A stretch of DNA of 64,000 nucleotides. Source: CBDHCC01 sp965261015. GTDB lineage: Bacteria; Pseudomonadota; Alphaproteobacteria; Sphingomonadales; Sphingomonadaceae. Under the pieces are notes generated by a model. It did not search any database, was not told where the DNA came from, and was given only the letters and a program-made list of their open reading frames with translations. Positions within the stretch are counted from its first letter, which is position 1; each line of letters opens with the position of its first letter. Below, piece after piece: positions 25,754-34,304 of the stretch. A program made the translations under genes and the position numbers. Location: NCBI GenBank assembly GCA_965261015.1, contig CBDHCC010000001.1, positions 1,550,001-1,614,000 of the forward strand, given 5' to 3'.

Positions 25754-26346
25754 GCGGCGAGTGACTGGGCGTGATGCCCGCCGCCCTGTCGCATCAACGA
25801 TTGGCCGGGTGTCAGAGCGTCGACAAAGCGGACGATCGCCAGATGGGTCCGCTCCAGTCGGGTCAAGGCCGCCGAACGCGACGCGGGCGTCGACCGGATG
25901 CCCCGGCCCAGCAACAGTTTTTCCAGCAGACCGTCGGCCAACGCGTCGTCGGGATGGCGGAGCGTGGCGACGCTCACCGCGCCCAGCCGCGATCGCAGAT
26001 CGGCCAGGTCGGGCTGCCATCCCGGCGGCGCGCGCTCCGCCACCAGCAGCAGCGGCTCCTTCGTGGACTGCGCCCGGTTCCACGCGGCGAACAGCTCGCC
26101 TTCGTCACGCAGGTCCGCACCATCCAGCACGCGCGCGCCGAGAGTCGCGGCCAGGCGGGCGTGCAGGCTGCGCCCAGACTTCCTAGGTCCCGCCAGAACC
26201 ATGGTGTGCGCCAGCCAGCGATCCGGACGCTCTAGGGTCGCCACGATGTCCGCGTTCGCTGGGGTGACGATCAGCTGCAGGTCCGGCTGGTGGACGTCGA
26301 GCGCCAGGCTGAGCTGGAGGCCGCCACGGGCGCTCACCGTCGTCAT
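25750..26346 (-). CDS. hdaA: HdaA-like DnaA-related regulator of replication initiation
   Basis: 198 residues. DnaA-AAA-domain protein of the Hda family, which with the beta clamp stimulates DnaA-ATP hydrolysis (RIDA). The N-terminal clamp-binding peptide is visible as LQLSLALDVHQ (about 10-20, compare QLSLPL in Hda). The AAA core follows, with the P-loop position occupied by AGPRKSGRS (about 52-60), in which the usual Lys is Arg. A weak sensor/Walker B region LLLVAERAPPGWQPDL is seen. The C-terminus is helical, as in Hda. ATG 26344-26346 overlaps the DUF2066 stop as ATGA. DUF2066 and purM neighbours are the usual company of hda genes. A degenerate ATP site would be odd for full Hda function. 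Confidence 0.85.
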   Translation of the reverse strand: MTTVSARGGLQLSLALDVHQPDLQLIVTPANADIVATLERPDRWLAHTMVLAGPRKSGRSLHARLAATLGARVLDGADLRDEGELFAAWNRAQSTKEPLLLVAERAPPGWQPDLADLRSRLGAVSVATLRHPDDALADGLLEKLLLGRGIRSTPASRSAALTRLERTHLAIVRFVDALTPGQSLMRQGGGHHAQSLAA

Positions 26347-27614
26347 CGGGAAATCCGCAGCGCGCCCGCGCCGGATGTGACCGTCCAGCCGCGTGCCCGC
26401 AATGCGAGCGCCAGGGTGTCCAGATCGCCGGCAAAGGCGACCCGCAGCACGGAGGTCCCGCCCACCGCGGTCGATGTGGTGCTGGCACCCTGAACCCCGG
26501 GGACGCCGCGCAGCGCGCTCTCGGCGGCCGTGACGGACGCCGCGTCCGGAGTAGCGACCTGTACGGTCAGACTCTGCACCGCCGGCGGGGGCGTCGCGGG
26601 TGGCACACCGGGCACGGTCACTGGGACAGCGCTCTCCACCAAGGGGTCCTCGCTGGGCTCCGGTTCGGCGGCGGTCTCCACGACCTGCTCCGGCGGGGCG
26701 AGGTCTTCGGCGGGCTGTTCGATGACGAGGGTGGGATCGGGCCTCAGGGACCCGCCGGCCAGCGCCCGGGTGTAGAGCTCGTCCAACCGGCGCACCCCGC
26801 GGTCCAGCAGGGCCGGCAGAGCATCGGCCGAGGAGGCCGTCAGTTCGAAGCGCCCCAGAACCTGGCCATCCGGCCCTTCCTTGGCCACGAAGGTCGCGGC
26901 GACAGGGCCGCCGGGCCAGCGGCGTTGCAGCCACACTTCCGGCTGGACGACGTCGGCCGCCCCATAGCTGTCGAGGACCACGCGCCACCAGCGCCGGTCG
27001 CCGCGCCCCGCCTGCATGGCGTTGGCAAGCAGCGGGTCCGCTCCGACGCCGGTCAGGCGCACATAGTCGATCGGGGAGTCGGCGGTGTTGAACCGGGCCC
27101 AGGCGCGCTGCCACTCGTTGCGACGTTCGTAGCTCATCGGCACGCCGCCGTCCCAAAAGACGGGCACGACCAGCAGGGGCGCGGAGCGACGGCTGGCGCC
27201 TGCCACGCCCAGCACCTGTCCCGCGCGCGCGCGGTCGAACATCACGCCCAACCGCGCGACATAGCGCGATGGGCCGGCCTGTTCGTCCTCCACGATCACG
27301 CCCGACACGATGCCCAACAGCTGCGCCTCGGACAGGGTGGGCGCGGGGCCGCCGCGCATCTTGCCCCACAGCCGGCTCCAGCCCTCTCGCATCGCGAGCT
27401 TCCAACCATCCTCACGCGCGGCCTGGCCAGTCTTGCCGCGCACGTCCACGCCGATGCCATGCACCTCGTAAGAGGCGTCGGAGTTGACGGGTGCCACGCC
27501 GCGCTGCCCCCCGTCGATCTGCGCCACGGCGGACGGTCCGACCGCCGCTGCGAACGCGACGGCGCAGGCGAGCGCGGCCGCGCCGGACCGGGTGGGGATC
27601 GCTCGGACGGGCAT
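26343..27614 (-). CDS. DUF2066-containing exported protein with C-terminal repeat-like domain
   Basis: 423 residues. The signal peptide PTRSGAAALACAVAFAAAVG...VAQ ends near 32. The conserved DUF2066-like core begins YEVHGIGVDVRGKTGQAARE and shows GWKLAMREGWSRLWGK, SGVIVEDEQAGPSRYVARLG and YERRNEWQRAWARF. A Pro/Glu-rich linker (about 300-345) separates it from a C-terminal domain (about 345-423) with VTVQVATPDAASVTAAESAL-like motifs. That region resembles a small ferredoxin-like or HMA-type fold. In other proteobacteria DUF2066 genes neighbour purM and hda, as here. The function is unknown. ATG 27612-27614 with AAGAGAG upstream; divergent from purM across 62 bases. Confidence 0.87.
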   Translation of the reverse strand: MPVRAIPTRSGAAALACAVAFAAAVGPSAVAQIDGGQRGVAPVNSDASYEVHGIGVDVRGKTGQAAREDGWKLAMREGWSRLWGKMRGGPAPTLSEAQLLGIVSGVIVEDEQAGPSRYVARLGVMFDRARAGQVLGVAGASRRSAPLLVVPVFWDGGVPMSYERRNEWQRAWARFNTADSPIDYVRLTGVGADPLLANAMQAGRGDRRWWRVVLDSYGAADVVQPEVWLQRRWPGGPVAATFVAKEGPDGQVLGRFELTASSADALPALLDRGVRRLDELYTRALAGGSLRPDPTLVIEQPAEDLAPPEQVVETAAEPEPSEDPLVESAVPVTVPGVPPATPPPAVQSLTVQVATPDAASVTAAESALRGVPGVQGASTTSTAVGGTSVLRVAFAGDLDTLALALRARGWTVTSGAGALRISR

Positions 27615-27676
27615 CGCGCACTCTCTTGCCCAAGCGGCAGTGGAAATCCAAGCGGGTTGTGGGTTAGGCGGTGGCC

Positions 27677-28777
27677 ATGAACAGCCCCCCTCCCCGCCCC
27701 ACGACCTATGCCGACGCCGGGGTGGACATCCAGGCCGGCAATGCGCTGGTCCGCGCCATCGCACCCCTGGCGCGCGCCACGCGCCGGCCCGGGGCGGACG
27801 CGGCGCTGGGTGGATTTGGCGGCGTGTTCGATCCCAAGGCGGCGGGCTATTCCGACCCGCTTCTGGTCGCCGCCAACGACGGTGTCGGCACGAAGCTGAA
27901 GCTGGCGATCGACGGCGACCGGCATGACGGGGTCGGCATTGACTTGGTGGCCATGTGCGCCAACGATCTGCTGGTACAGGGCGCGGAGCCGCTGTTCTTC
28001 CTCGACTATTACGCCACGGGCCACCTCGACACCGCTCAGGCGGAGCGCGTGATCGCCGGGATCGCGGAGGGGTGTCGACAGGCGGGTTGCGCGCTGATCG
28101 GGGGCGAGACGGCGGAGATGCCGGGTTTGTACGCCGAGGGCGATTACGATCTGGCCGGGTTTTGTGTCGGCGCGGTCGAGCGCGGTCGCCTGCTGACGGG
28201 AGACGCGATCCGCCCGGGCGACGTGCTGCTGGGGCTGGGATCGACCGGCGTGCACTCCAACGGCTATTCGCTGGTGCGAAAGCTGGTGGCGGACAACGGA
28301 TGGCGGCTGGACCGCCCGGCGCGGTTCGATCCCGATCGGCTGCTGATCGACTGGCTGATGGAGCCCACCCGCATCTATGTGCGCTCCGTCCTCCCGGCGG
28401 CGCAATCCGGCCGGGTGCGCGGACTGGCCCACATCACCGGGGGCGGTCTGCTAGAAAACGTTCCCCGAATCCTACCCGAGGGCTGCCACGCCGTCATCGA
28501 CGCGGATCGCTGGCCGCTGCCGCGCCTGCTCGCCTTCCTTCAGGCGGGTGGAGCGATCGAACCTGGGGAAATGGCGCGCACCTTCAATTGCGGGGTCGGC
28601 ATGGTGGCGGTCGTGGCTCCGGCTGACGTGGAGTCGCTGACTCAGGAATGGACCGCGGCGGGAGAGATCGTGTTCCCGATCGGCCAGGTCACCGAGGGGC
28701 TGCGGGGGTGCACCGTGCGCGGTTCCGCCGACAGCTGGACCGCGCGGGCCGACTGGTCCGCCAGCCATGTCGCCTGA
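27677..28777 (+). CDS. purM: Phosphoribosylformylglycinamidine cyclo-ligase (AIR synthetase)
   Basis: 366 residues from ATG 27677 (MNSPPPRPTTYADAGVD). A GTG two codons upstream is possible. PurM closes the imidazole ring of AIR in purine synthesis using ATP. The family motifs are YADAGVDIQAGNALVR, the signature SDPLLVAANDGVGTKLKLA and GIDLVAMCANDLLVQGAEP, then LIGGETAEMPGLYAEGDYD and GLGSTGVHSNGYSLVRKL. HITGGGLLENVPRILPEG is the C-terminal signature. It overlaps purN by 11 bases (28767-28777), so the two should be translated together. Divergent from the DUF2066 operon. Confidence 0.97.
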   Translation: MNSPPPRPTTYADAGVDIQAGNALVRAIAPLARATRRPGADAALGGFGGVFDPKAAGYSDPLLVAANDGVGTKLKLAIDGDRHDGVGIDLVAMCANDLLVQGAEPLFFLDYYATGHLDTAQAERVIAGIAEGCRQAGCALIGGETAEMPGLYAEGDYDLAGFCVGAVERGRLLTGDAIRPGDVLLGLGSTGVHSNGYSLVRKLVADNGWRLDRPARFDPDRLLIDWLMEPTRIYVRSVLPAAQSGRVRGLAHITGGGLLENVPRILPEGCHAVIDADRWPLPRLLAFLQAGGAIEPGEMARTFNCGVGMVAVVAPADVESLTQEWTAAGEIVFPIGQVTEGLRGCTVRGSADSWTARADWSASHVA

Positions 28778-29408
28778 AACGGCCGGCGACGGAGCCTTGC
28801 CGGTGCGCGTCGCCGTCCTGCTTTCGGGGACCGGCAGCAACATGGCGGCGCTGCTCCATGCGTCGCGCCTGCCCGGCAGCCCCTACCGCCTTGTTCTGGT
28901 CGCGTCCGATCGGCCGGACGCGCTCGGACTGCGCTTCGCCCGGGACGAGGGCCTGACCACGGCAGTGGTCCCGATCCAAGGTCGGACGAAGGCGGAACAG
29001 GAGGCCACCTTGCAGAGAGAGCTGGTCGACCACGGGGCGGAACTGGTGGCGCTCGCCGGTTATATGCGCGTCCTGTCACCGGACTTCGTCGGTGGCTGGG
29101 CGAGGCGGATGCTCAACATCCATCCCTCTCTCCTGCCCCGCCACAAGGGGCTCGACACCCACGCGCGCGCGCTGTCCGCTGGCGACGCTCAGACCGGTTG
29201 TTCAGTGCATCTCGTGACGGCAGAGCTGGATGCGGGCCAAGTGCTCGGCCAGCTTAGCGTCGCGGTCCGACCTGACGACACGCCCATCTCTCTGGCGGCG
29301 CGGGTCCTGATCGCGGAGCATCAGCTTTACCCGCGGGTCTTGGCCGATTATGCACGCCAGCTCGCCGCCGGGTCCGACCCCGCGGCCGAGCGGGCTCTAC
29401 CCGGCTAG
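28767..29408 (+). CDS. purN: Phosphoribosylglycinamide formyltransferase (GART)
   Basis: 213 residues from ATG 28767. It uses 10-formyl-tetrahydrofolate to formylate GAR in the third step of purine synthesis. Motifs: VAVLLSGTGSNMAALL (phosphate binding), LVALAGYMRVLSPDFVGGW, and the catalytic Asn/His in LNIHPSLLPRHKGLD, with the catalytic Asp in VTAELDAGQVLGQL. The extra 15 residues at the N-terminus are probably unstructured. The stop TAG shares the CTAG palindrome 29405-29408 with the stop of convergent ndk. Confidence 0.96.
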   Translation: MSPETAGDGALPVRVAVLLSGTGSNMAALLHASRLPGSPYRLVLVASDRPDALGLRFARDEGLTTAVVPIQGRTKAEQEATLQRELVDHGAELVALAGYMRVLSPDFVGGWARRMLNIHPSLLPRHKGLDTHARALSAGDAQTGCSVHLVTAELDAGQVLGQLSVAVRPDDTPISLAARVLIAEHQLYPRVLADYARQLAAGSDPAAERALPG

Positions 29409-29827
29409 CCGACGATCTCGTCGTCGTTAAAGAAATAGGCGATTTCCGTGGCCGCGTTCTCCGCGCTGTCCGATCCATGGACGGAGTTCGCCTCGATCGA
29501 CTCCGCATGCTCGGCGCGGATCGTGCCGGGTTCGGCGTCCTTCGGATTGGTCGCGCCCATCACATCGCGGTTCCGCTTGACGGCGTCCTCGCCCTCCAGG
29601 ACCTGGACCACCACGGGTCCGGAAATCATGAAGTCGACCAGTTCGCCGAAGAACGGCCGATCCTTGTGGACCGCGTAGAAGCCCTCGGCCTGGTCGCGCG
29701 TCATCCGGATGCGCTTCGAGGCGACCACCCGCAGACCGGCCTCTTCCAACATCCGAGTGACCGCGCCGGTGCGGTTGCGGCGCGTGGCGTCGGGCTTGAT
29801 GATCGAAAAGGTGCGCGTGGTCGACAT
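29405..29827 (-). CDS. ndk: Nucleoside diphosphate kinase
   Basis: 140 residues, the normal length. It transfers phosphate from NTPs to NDPs through a phosphohistidine. Motifs: RTFSIIKPDATRRN, KRIRMTRDQAEGFYAVHKDR, and the active site EANSVHGSDSAENA with the catalytic His. ATG 29825-29827 (MSTTRTF) has GGAG eight bases upstream. A longer reading to 29944 crosses the promoter candidate (TTGCCG-N17-TAGGGC) and is rejected. Its stop codon and the purN stop overlap fully in one CTAG. Confidence 0.97.
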   Translation of the reverse strand: MSTTRTFSIIKPDATRRNRTGAVTRMLEEAGLRVVASKRIRMTRDQAEGFYAVHKDRPFFGELVDFMISGPVVVQVLEGEDAVKRNRDVMGATNPKDAEPGTIRAEHAESIEANSVHGSDSAENAATEIAYFFNDDEIVG

Positions 29828-29862
29828 GGTGGCTCCGGATTTACGATGTTGCGTTGGCGCGC

Positions 29863-29891
29863 GCCCTAGCCGGGGTCGGTGAGGGCGGCAA
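29863..29891 (-). promoter_or_regulatory. Candidate promoter of ndk
   Basis: TTGCCG (29886-29891) and TAGGGC (29863-29868) on the minus strand with 17-base spacing, between holC and ndk. The -10 box lies 35 bases before the ndk ATG. Confidence 0.35.
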
Positions 29892-29912
29892 GGCGCGGCG
29901 CGCCTGGAACGC

Positions 29913-30344
29913 TCAACCGCGTTCTCGCCACCGTCCCTCCTCATCCTGCGCCCAATAATGCCGGTCGGCGTCGATCAGCTGTTTCCAGCGGTCCCGAGCG
30001 CCGGCGACCTCGTCGGGCCGGAACAGGAACAGCACGCGCTCCAGCCCCCCTTCGGACTCCCGCCACTGGCCGTCCGCGATCAGCGCCAGGGTCGCACCAT
30101 TCGCGCGGGACGGGTGCTCGCCCAGCAGGATCGGCTGGCGGTCCGCATCGGGACCGTCCACCGGTCCGTGCGCCAGAAAGCTCGCGTCGCCGTGCGTCCA
30201 CAGCGCCTCCGACAAGCCAGCCCGCTCACGGGTATCGAGACAGCCGATCGACAGGCGCTTGCCGGCCGACAGCACCTTGTCGGCCAGCATCGGCACGACG
30301 CGATCCGGGCCGTCACGCTCCAACTGGTAGAAATCGAACCGCAT
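29913..30344 (-). CDS. holC: DNA polymerase III chi subunit
   Basis: 143 residues from ATG 30342-30344 (MRFDFYQLERDGPDRV). Chi links the clamp loader to single-strand-binding protein at the fork. Family features are the N-terminal FYQLER, MLADKVLSAGKRLSIGCLD, ALWTHGDASFLAHG and the C-terminal RVLFLFRPDEVAGARDRWK. The ATG shares its A with the last base of the pepA stop (TGATG), so translation is coupled to pepA. The pepA-holC pair is common in proteobacteria. The Trp-rich C-terminus WKQLIDADRHYWAQD is typical. Confidence 0.93.
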   Translation of the reverse strand: MRFDFYQLERDGPDRVVPMLADKVLSAGKRLSIGCLDTRERAGLSEALWTHGDASFLAHGPVDGPDADRQPILLGEHPSRANGATLALIADGQWRESEGGLERVLFLFRPDEVAGARDRWKQLIDADRHYWAQDEEGRWRERG

Positions 30345-31813
30345 CAGTCCTCGAACACGTCCGCCACGAAGCGGTCGAGCAGGCGCACGCCAAAGCCGGT
30401 GGCGCCCTTGTCCCAGGTGGCGCCCGGCTTGTCGGCCCAAACCATGCCCGCGACGTCCAGATGCGCCCATTTGACGCCTTCGTGGATGAAGCGTTGCAGG
30501 AACTGCGCGGCGGTGATGGATCCGGCCGCGCGGCCGCCAACATTTTTCATATCGGCGATCGGCGAGTCGATCAGCTTGTCGTAGGCCGCGCCGAGCGGCA
30601 GGCGCCAGACGGGATCGCCCGAAGCGGCACCCGCCGCCACCAGGCGCGCCGCCAGATCGTCATCATTCGAGAATACGCCGGCCTGCTCGTGGCCCAACGC
30701 GATCAGCATCGCGCCGGTCAGGGTCGCCAGGTCGACGATCACCTCGGGCGCGAACCGGTCCTGGGCATAATGGAGCGCGTCGCACAGGACCAGCCGACCC
30801 TCGGCGTCGGTGTTGATCACCTCGATGGTTTGGCCGGACATGGAAGTCACCACATCACCGGGCCGTGTCGCCTTTCCGTCCGGCATGTTCTCGACCAGCC
30901 CGCAGATGCCGACGACGTTCGCCTTCGCCTTGCGCCCGGCGATCGCCATCAGGGCACCGGTGACGGCGGCGGCGCCACCCATGTCCCACTTCATGTCCTC
31001 CATGCCGGCACCGGGTTTCAGCGAGATACCGCCGGAATCGAAGGTCACGCCCTTCCCCACGAACACCACGGGCTTGTCGCCCGACGCGCCGCCGTTCCAC
31101 CGCATGACGAGCAGGCGCGCCTCCTGGTCGGAGCCGAGCGTAACGGAGAGGAGAGCGCCCATGCCCAGATCGCGCATCTGCGACTCGTCCAGCACCTCGA
31201 TCGACACCCCGACCTCTTCCAGCGCGCGCGCGCGCTCGACGAAGCTTACCGGGTAGAGAACGTTCGCCGGCTCGGTCACCAGCTCGCGGGCGAGCGCCAC
31301 GCCGCGCGCCACCGCGTCCAGCCGGTCCATGATCGCCCGCGCCCCGTCAGCGCCGACCAGCACGACCTCCGACAGGGAGGGCGTGTCCTTGTCCTTCATC
31401 CGCGTGCGGTACTTGTCCCAGCGCCACGAACGCAGCCGCGCCCCGTCGGCGACCCGCGCCAGCGTGTCGTCCGTCACCCCTTCGACCCTCTCCAGGCCAT
31501 CGAGGCACAGGGAGGCCGCGCCGCTGGTCAATGTGCGCGCCGCCAGCGCCGATCCGGCGGCGGCGGCCGTAGCCGGCGTGATGGCGTCGGCCTTGCCCAG
31601 GCCCAGCAGGGCAACCCGGTGACCGCCCGGCAGCGCCAGCTCCACGATCTGACCGGTCTCTCCCTGGAAACGAGCCGCGGCGACAGCGGCGCGCATCAGA
31701 TCGGCGTGTTCCCCAATCCGGGTGGCCGCCGGATCGGCCTGCCCCTCCAGCACGGGAATGGCGCGGATGGCGTTCATGGTGGGGCACTGGTCGGCGAAAC
31801 GAATGGTGAGCAC
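30344..31813 (-). CDS. pepA: Leucyl aminopeptidase (cytosol, M17)
   Basis: 489 residues. A hexameric dimetal aminopeptidase in the cytoplasm, also a DNA-binding factor in some bacteria. Catalytic motifs are FVGKGVTFDSGGISLKPG (metal Lys/Asp), GMEDMKWDMGGAAAVTGALM and the signature NTDAEGRLVLCDALHYAQ. The start is GTG 31811-31813 (VLTIRFADQCPT), giving the N-terminal M17 domain of normal length; the later ATG at the MNAIRAIP site would truncate it. A longer reading toward 32143 runs into the divergent lptD gene. The stop is shared with the holC start (TGATG). Divergent from lptD across 106 bases. Confidence 0.95.
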   Translation of the reverse strand: MLTIRFADQCPTMNAIRAIPVLEGQADPAATRIGEHADLMRAAVAAARFQGETGQIVELALPGGHRVALLGLGKADAITPATAAAAGSALAARTLTSGAASLCLDGLERVEGVTDDTLARVADGARLRSWRWDKYRTRMKDKDTPSLSEVVLVGADGARAIMDRLDAVARGVALARELVTEPANVLYPVSFVERARALEEVGVSIEVLDESQMRDLGMGALLSVTLGSDQEARLLVMRWNGGASGDKPVVFVGKGVTFDSGGISLKPGAGMEDMKWDMGGAAAVTGALMAIAGRKAKANVVGICGLVENMPDGKATRPGDVVTSMSGQTIEVINTDAEGRLVLCDALHYAQDRFAPEVIVDLATLTGAMLIALGHEQAGVFSNDDDLAARLVAAGAASGDPVWRLPLGAAYDKLIDSPIADMKNVGGRAAGSITAAQFLQRFIHEGVKWAHLDVAGMVWADKPGATWDKGATGFGVRLLDRFVADVFED

Positions 31814-31919
31814 GGGGCGGTCCTTGGATTGCGAGGGCGGCGGGGGCGAATGGCTAGCCTTGTTGCCCCCGCCCACGCCGGATGCAATAGGCGCGACCCT
31901 CGAGTGGAAGGAGCACCGG

Positions 31920-34220
31920 TTGGCCGTACGCGCGTGGGCTTTGGGAACGGCGGGTGGCCTGGCGCTCCTCGCCTCGCCCGTCCGCGGGCAAGTGCCAGTG
32001 ACGGCCGATCCGGCCGATGCCGTTCCGCCTGCGATATCCGAACCGATTGCCGACCCAGACGCTTCGGTGTTCGACGAGGCCCAGGTCGACCCTGTCGCCA
32101 CCGACGCGAACGCACCGCTGACTGACGGGCAAATCGAGTTCACGGCCGACCGGATCGTCTACGACTCCGATGCGGACACGGTGACCGCCAGCGGGCAGGT
32201 GCGGCTGCAACGGGACGGCAACCGGCTGCAGGCGAACGAAGTTGTCTGGTATCGCCGCACCGGCCAGGTGCTGGCCAGCGGACAGGTCGTGGGCGTCAGC
32301 GCGACGGGCGACCGCCTGTTCGGAGAGCGGGTCGACCTGACGGACTCGTTGCGCGACGGCGTCGTGGACAACCTGCTGCTGGTGCTGGCGGACGGCAGCC
32401 GACTGGCGGCCAATCGCGGTACGCGCACCGGCGACGTCTACCGGCTGGAGCGCGCCATCTACACCGCCTGCCCGGTGACCACGGTCGAGGGTTGTCCGCG
32501 AAGCCCGTCCTGGAGCCTGACGGCCGCACAGGTGGTGTACGATCAGAATCGCCGGCGGCTTCGCTTCCGGGGCGCGCGCTTGAACCTGTTCGAAACGATC
32601 TCCGTGCCGCTCCCGGGGCTGGCCACGACGATCGGCGGCGGTTCGGCCACGGGCTTGCTGCAACCGGACCTGAACATCGACCGGTCGAACGGGGTGGAGG
32701 TGGCGCAGCCCTATTACTGGCGGATCGCCCCGAATCGTGAGTTGACGGTGACGCCGCACGTCTATTCGTCCGTTCTGCCGATGCTGGAGGGCGAATATCG
32801 CGCGCTGACCGCCAACGGTGCTTTCCGCCTGGCCGCGCAGGGCACGTTCAGCCGGCTCGTTCCGTTGCGCCTGGGCGGCTCCCCCGACAGCCGGCAGGAG
32901 TTTCGCGGCGGCCTGGACGGGAACGGCCGCTTCGTCCTGTCGCCGAACTGGGTCGTCAGCGGTTCCGTGCGGCGTACGACCGATCGCACCTTCCTGCGTC
33001 GTTACGACATCAGCCGCGACACGCGCCTGCGGTCCGTCCTGCAGGCGGAACGGTTCGGGGACGACAGCTATCTGTCGATCGCGGGCTGGGCGACGCAGGA
33101 GCTTCGCCTGGGCTTCGCCAAGGGCCAGCAACCCCTCGCCCTGCCCGCGATCGACGGTCGCCTGCGCCTGCCCCGCCTGCTGGGCAGCGACGTGGTCACG
33201 CTGCGGGTGAACTCTCTAGGGCTGTTGCGACCCGAGGGGCAGGACACCGCCCGCGCCTTCACCGAGGCGCGATGGGAACGCCGCTCGATCACTCCGATGG
33301 GTCAGCAACTCACGTTGACCGGTCTGGCGCGGGGCGATGTGTACTGGACCCGGGACACGAGCTCCAATCCCATCGCGATCTACCGCGGGAAGGACGGAGT
33401 GCAGGGTCGCGGCATCGCGCTGGCGGCCGCCGATCTGCAATGGCCTTTCGCCGGTCCGTTGGGGGACGGGTCCCAGCGCATCACCCCCAGGGTCCAGCTG
33501 GTGGCGACGCCGCCGATCACCAACGCCGTCATCCCGAACGAGGACAGCCGGGGGTTCGAGCTGGAGGACACCAACATCTTCTCGCTCAACCGCTTCCCCG
33601 GCAACGACCGGTTCGAAGATGGCGCGCGCCTAACGGTGGGCGTGGACTACCAGTACACGCGCCCCGGCCTGGCCGTCGCGTCCACGGTTGGCCAGAGCTA
33701 TCGGTTGTCGGACAAGCCCAGCCTGTTTCCGGACGGCACCGGCTTGACCGAGTCGATGTCCGACATCGTCGCGCGCACGACCGTGCGCTGGCGCGACCGG
33801 GTGGCGCTGACCCATCGTATCCGATTGGATCAGGCCGACATCGCCGTTCGCCGGAACGAGGTGGACCTGACCGCCGGGTCCACGCGGACCTACGTCACCG
33901 CCGGCTATCTTCGCCTGAACCGAAATTTGCAGATCGAGGATCTGGAGGATGTGGAGGAGGCGCGGGTGGGCGCGCGGGTGACGTTCGCACGCTATTGGTC
34001 GGCCTTCGGTTCCGCGATCGTGGATCTGACGGGGCGCGGGGAAGACCCGCTCAGCCGGTCCGACGGGTTCCAACCGGTTCGTCACCGCCTGGGCATCCTG
34101 TACGACGACGAGTGCCTGGCGCTGGGGCTGACCTGGCGGCGCACCTATGTGACGCAAGGCGACAGCCGGTCCGGCAACAGCTTTGGTCTGACGATCTCGC
34201 TGCGCAATCTGGGACGCTGA
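31920..34220 (+). CDS. lptD: LPS-assembly protein LptD
   Basis: 766 residues. The outer-membrane beta-barrel and N-terminal OstA/LptA-like domain insert lipopolysaccharide in the outer leaflet. The start is TTG 31920-31922, chosen because AAGGAG lies seven bases upstream and no ATG or GTG gives a signal peptide: LAVRAWALGTAGGLALLAS, then RGQ. The OstA domain shows FTADRIVYDSDADTVTASGQ and NRLQANEVVWYRRTGQVLAS. Disulfide-prone Cys pairs are seen in ACPVTTVEGCP and DDECLALGLTWRR. Barrel segments end in aromatic residues through FGLTISLRNLGR. First gene of lptD-surA-pdxA-rsmA. Confidence 0.95.
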   Translation: MAVRAWALGTAGGLALLASPVRGQVPVTADPADAVPPAISEPIADPDASVFDEAQVDPVATDANAPLTDGQIEFTADRIVYDSDADTVTASGQVRLQRDGNRLQANEVVWYRRTGQVLASGQVVGVSATGDRLFGERVDLTDSLRDGVVDNLLLVLADGSRLAANRGTRTGDVYRLERAIYTACPVTTVEGCPRSPSWSLTAAQVVYDQNRRRLRFRGARLNLFETISVPLPGLATTIGGGSATGLLQPDLNIDRSNGVEVAQPYYWRIAPNRELTVTPHVYSSVLPMLEGEYRALTANGAFRLAAQGTFSRLVPLRLGGSPDSRQEFRGGLDGNGRFVLSPNWVVSGSVRRTTDRTFLRRYDISRDTRLRSVLQAERFGDDSYLSIAGWATQELRLGFAKGQQPLALPAIDGRLRLPRLLGSDVVTLRVNSLGLLRPEGQDTARAFTEARWERRSITPMGQQLTLTGLARGDVYWTRDTSSNPIAIYRGKDGVQGRGIALAAADLQWPFAGPLGDGSQRITPRVQLVATPPITNAVIPNEDSRGFELEDTNIFSLNRFPGNDRFEDGARLTVGVDYQYTRPGLAVASTVGQSYRLSDKPSLFPDGTGLTESMSDIVARTTVRWRDRVALTHRIRLDQADIAVRRNEVDLTAGSTRTYVTAGYLRLNRNLQIEDLEDVEEARVGARVTFARYWSAFGSAIVDLTGRGEDPLSRSDGFQPVRHRLGILYDDECLALGLTWRRTYVTQGDSRSGNSFGLTISLRNLGR

Positions 34221-34233
34221 GCGAGGGTGGTTG

Positions 34234-34262
34234 TTGGCCGTTCAGCCGCTCAACGCTATGGA
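34234..34262 (+). promoter_or_regulatory. Candidate promoter upstream of surA
   Basis: TTGGCC (34234-34239) and TATGGA (34257-34262) with 17-base spacing, in the 84-base gap after lptD. It could drive surA-pdxA-rsmA independently of lptD. Confidence 0.45.
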
Positions 34263-34304
34263 GCGGGCCATGGCGCGTTACCGCGCTTCACAGGAGAACA
34301 GCAC

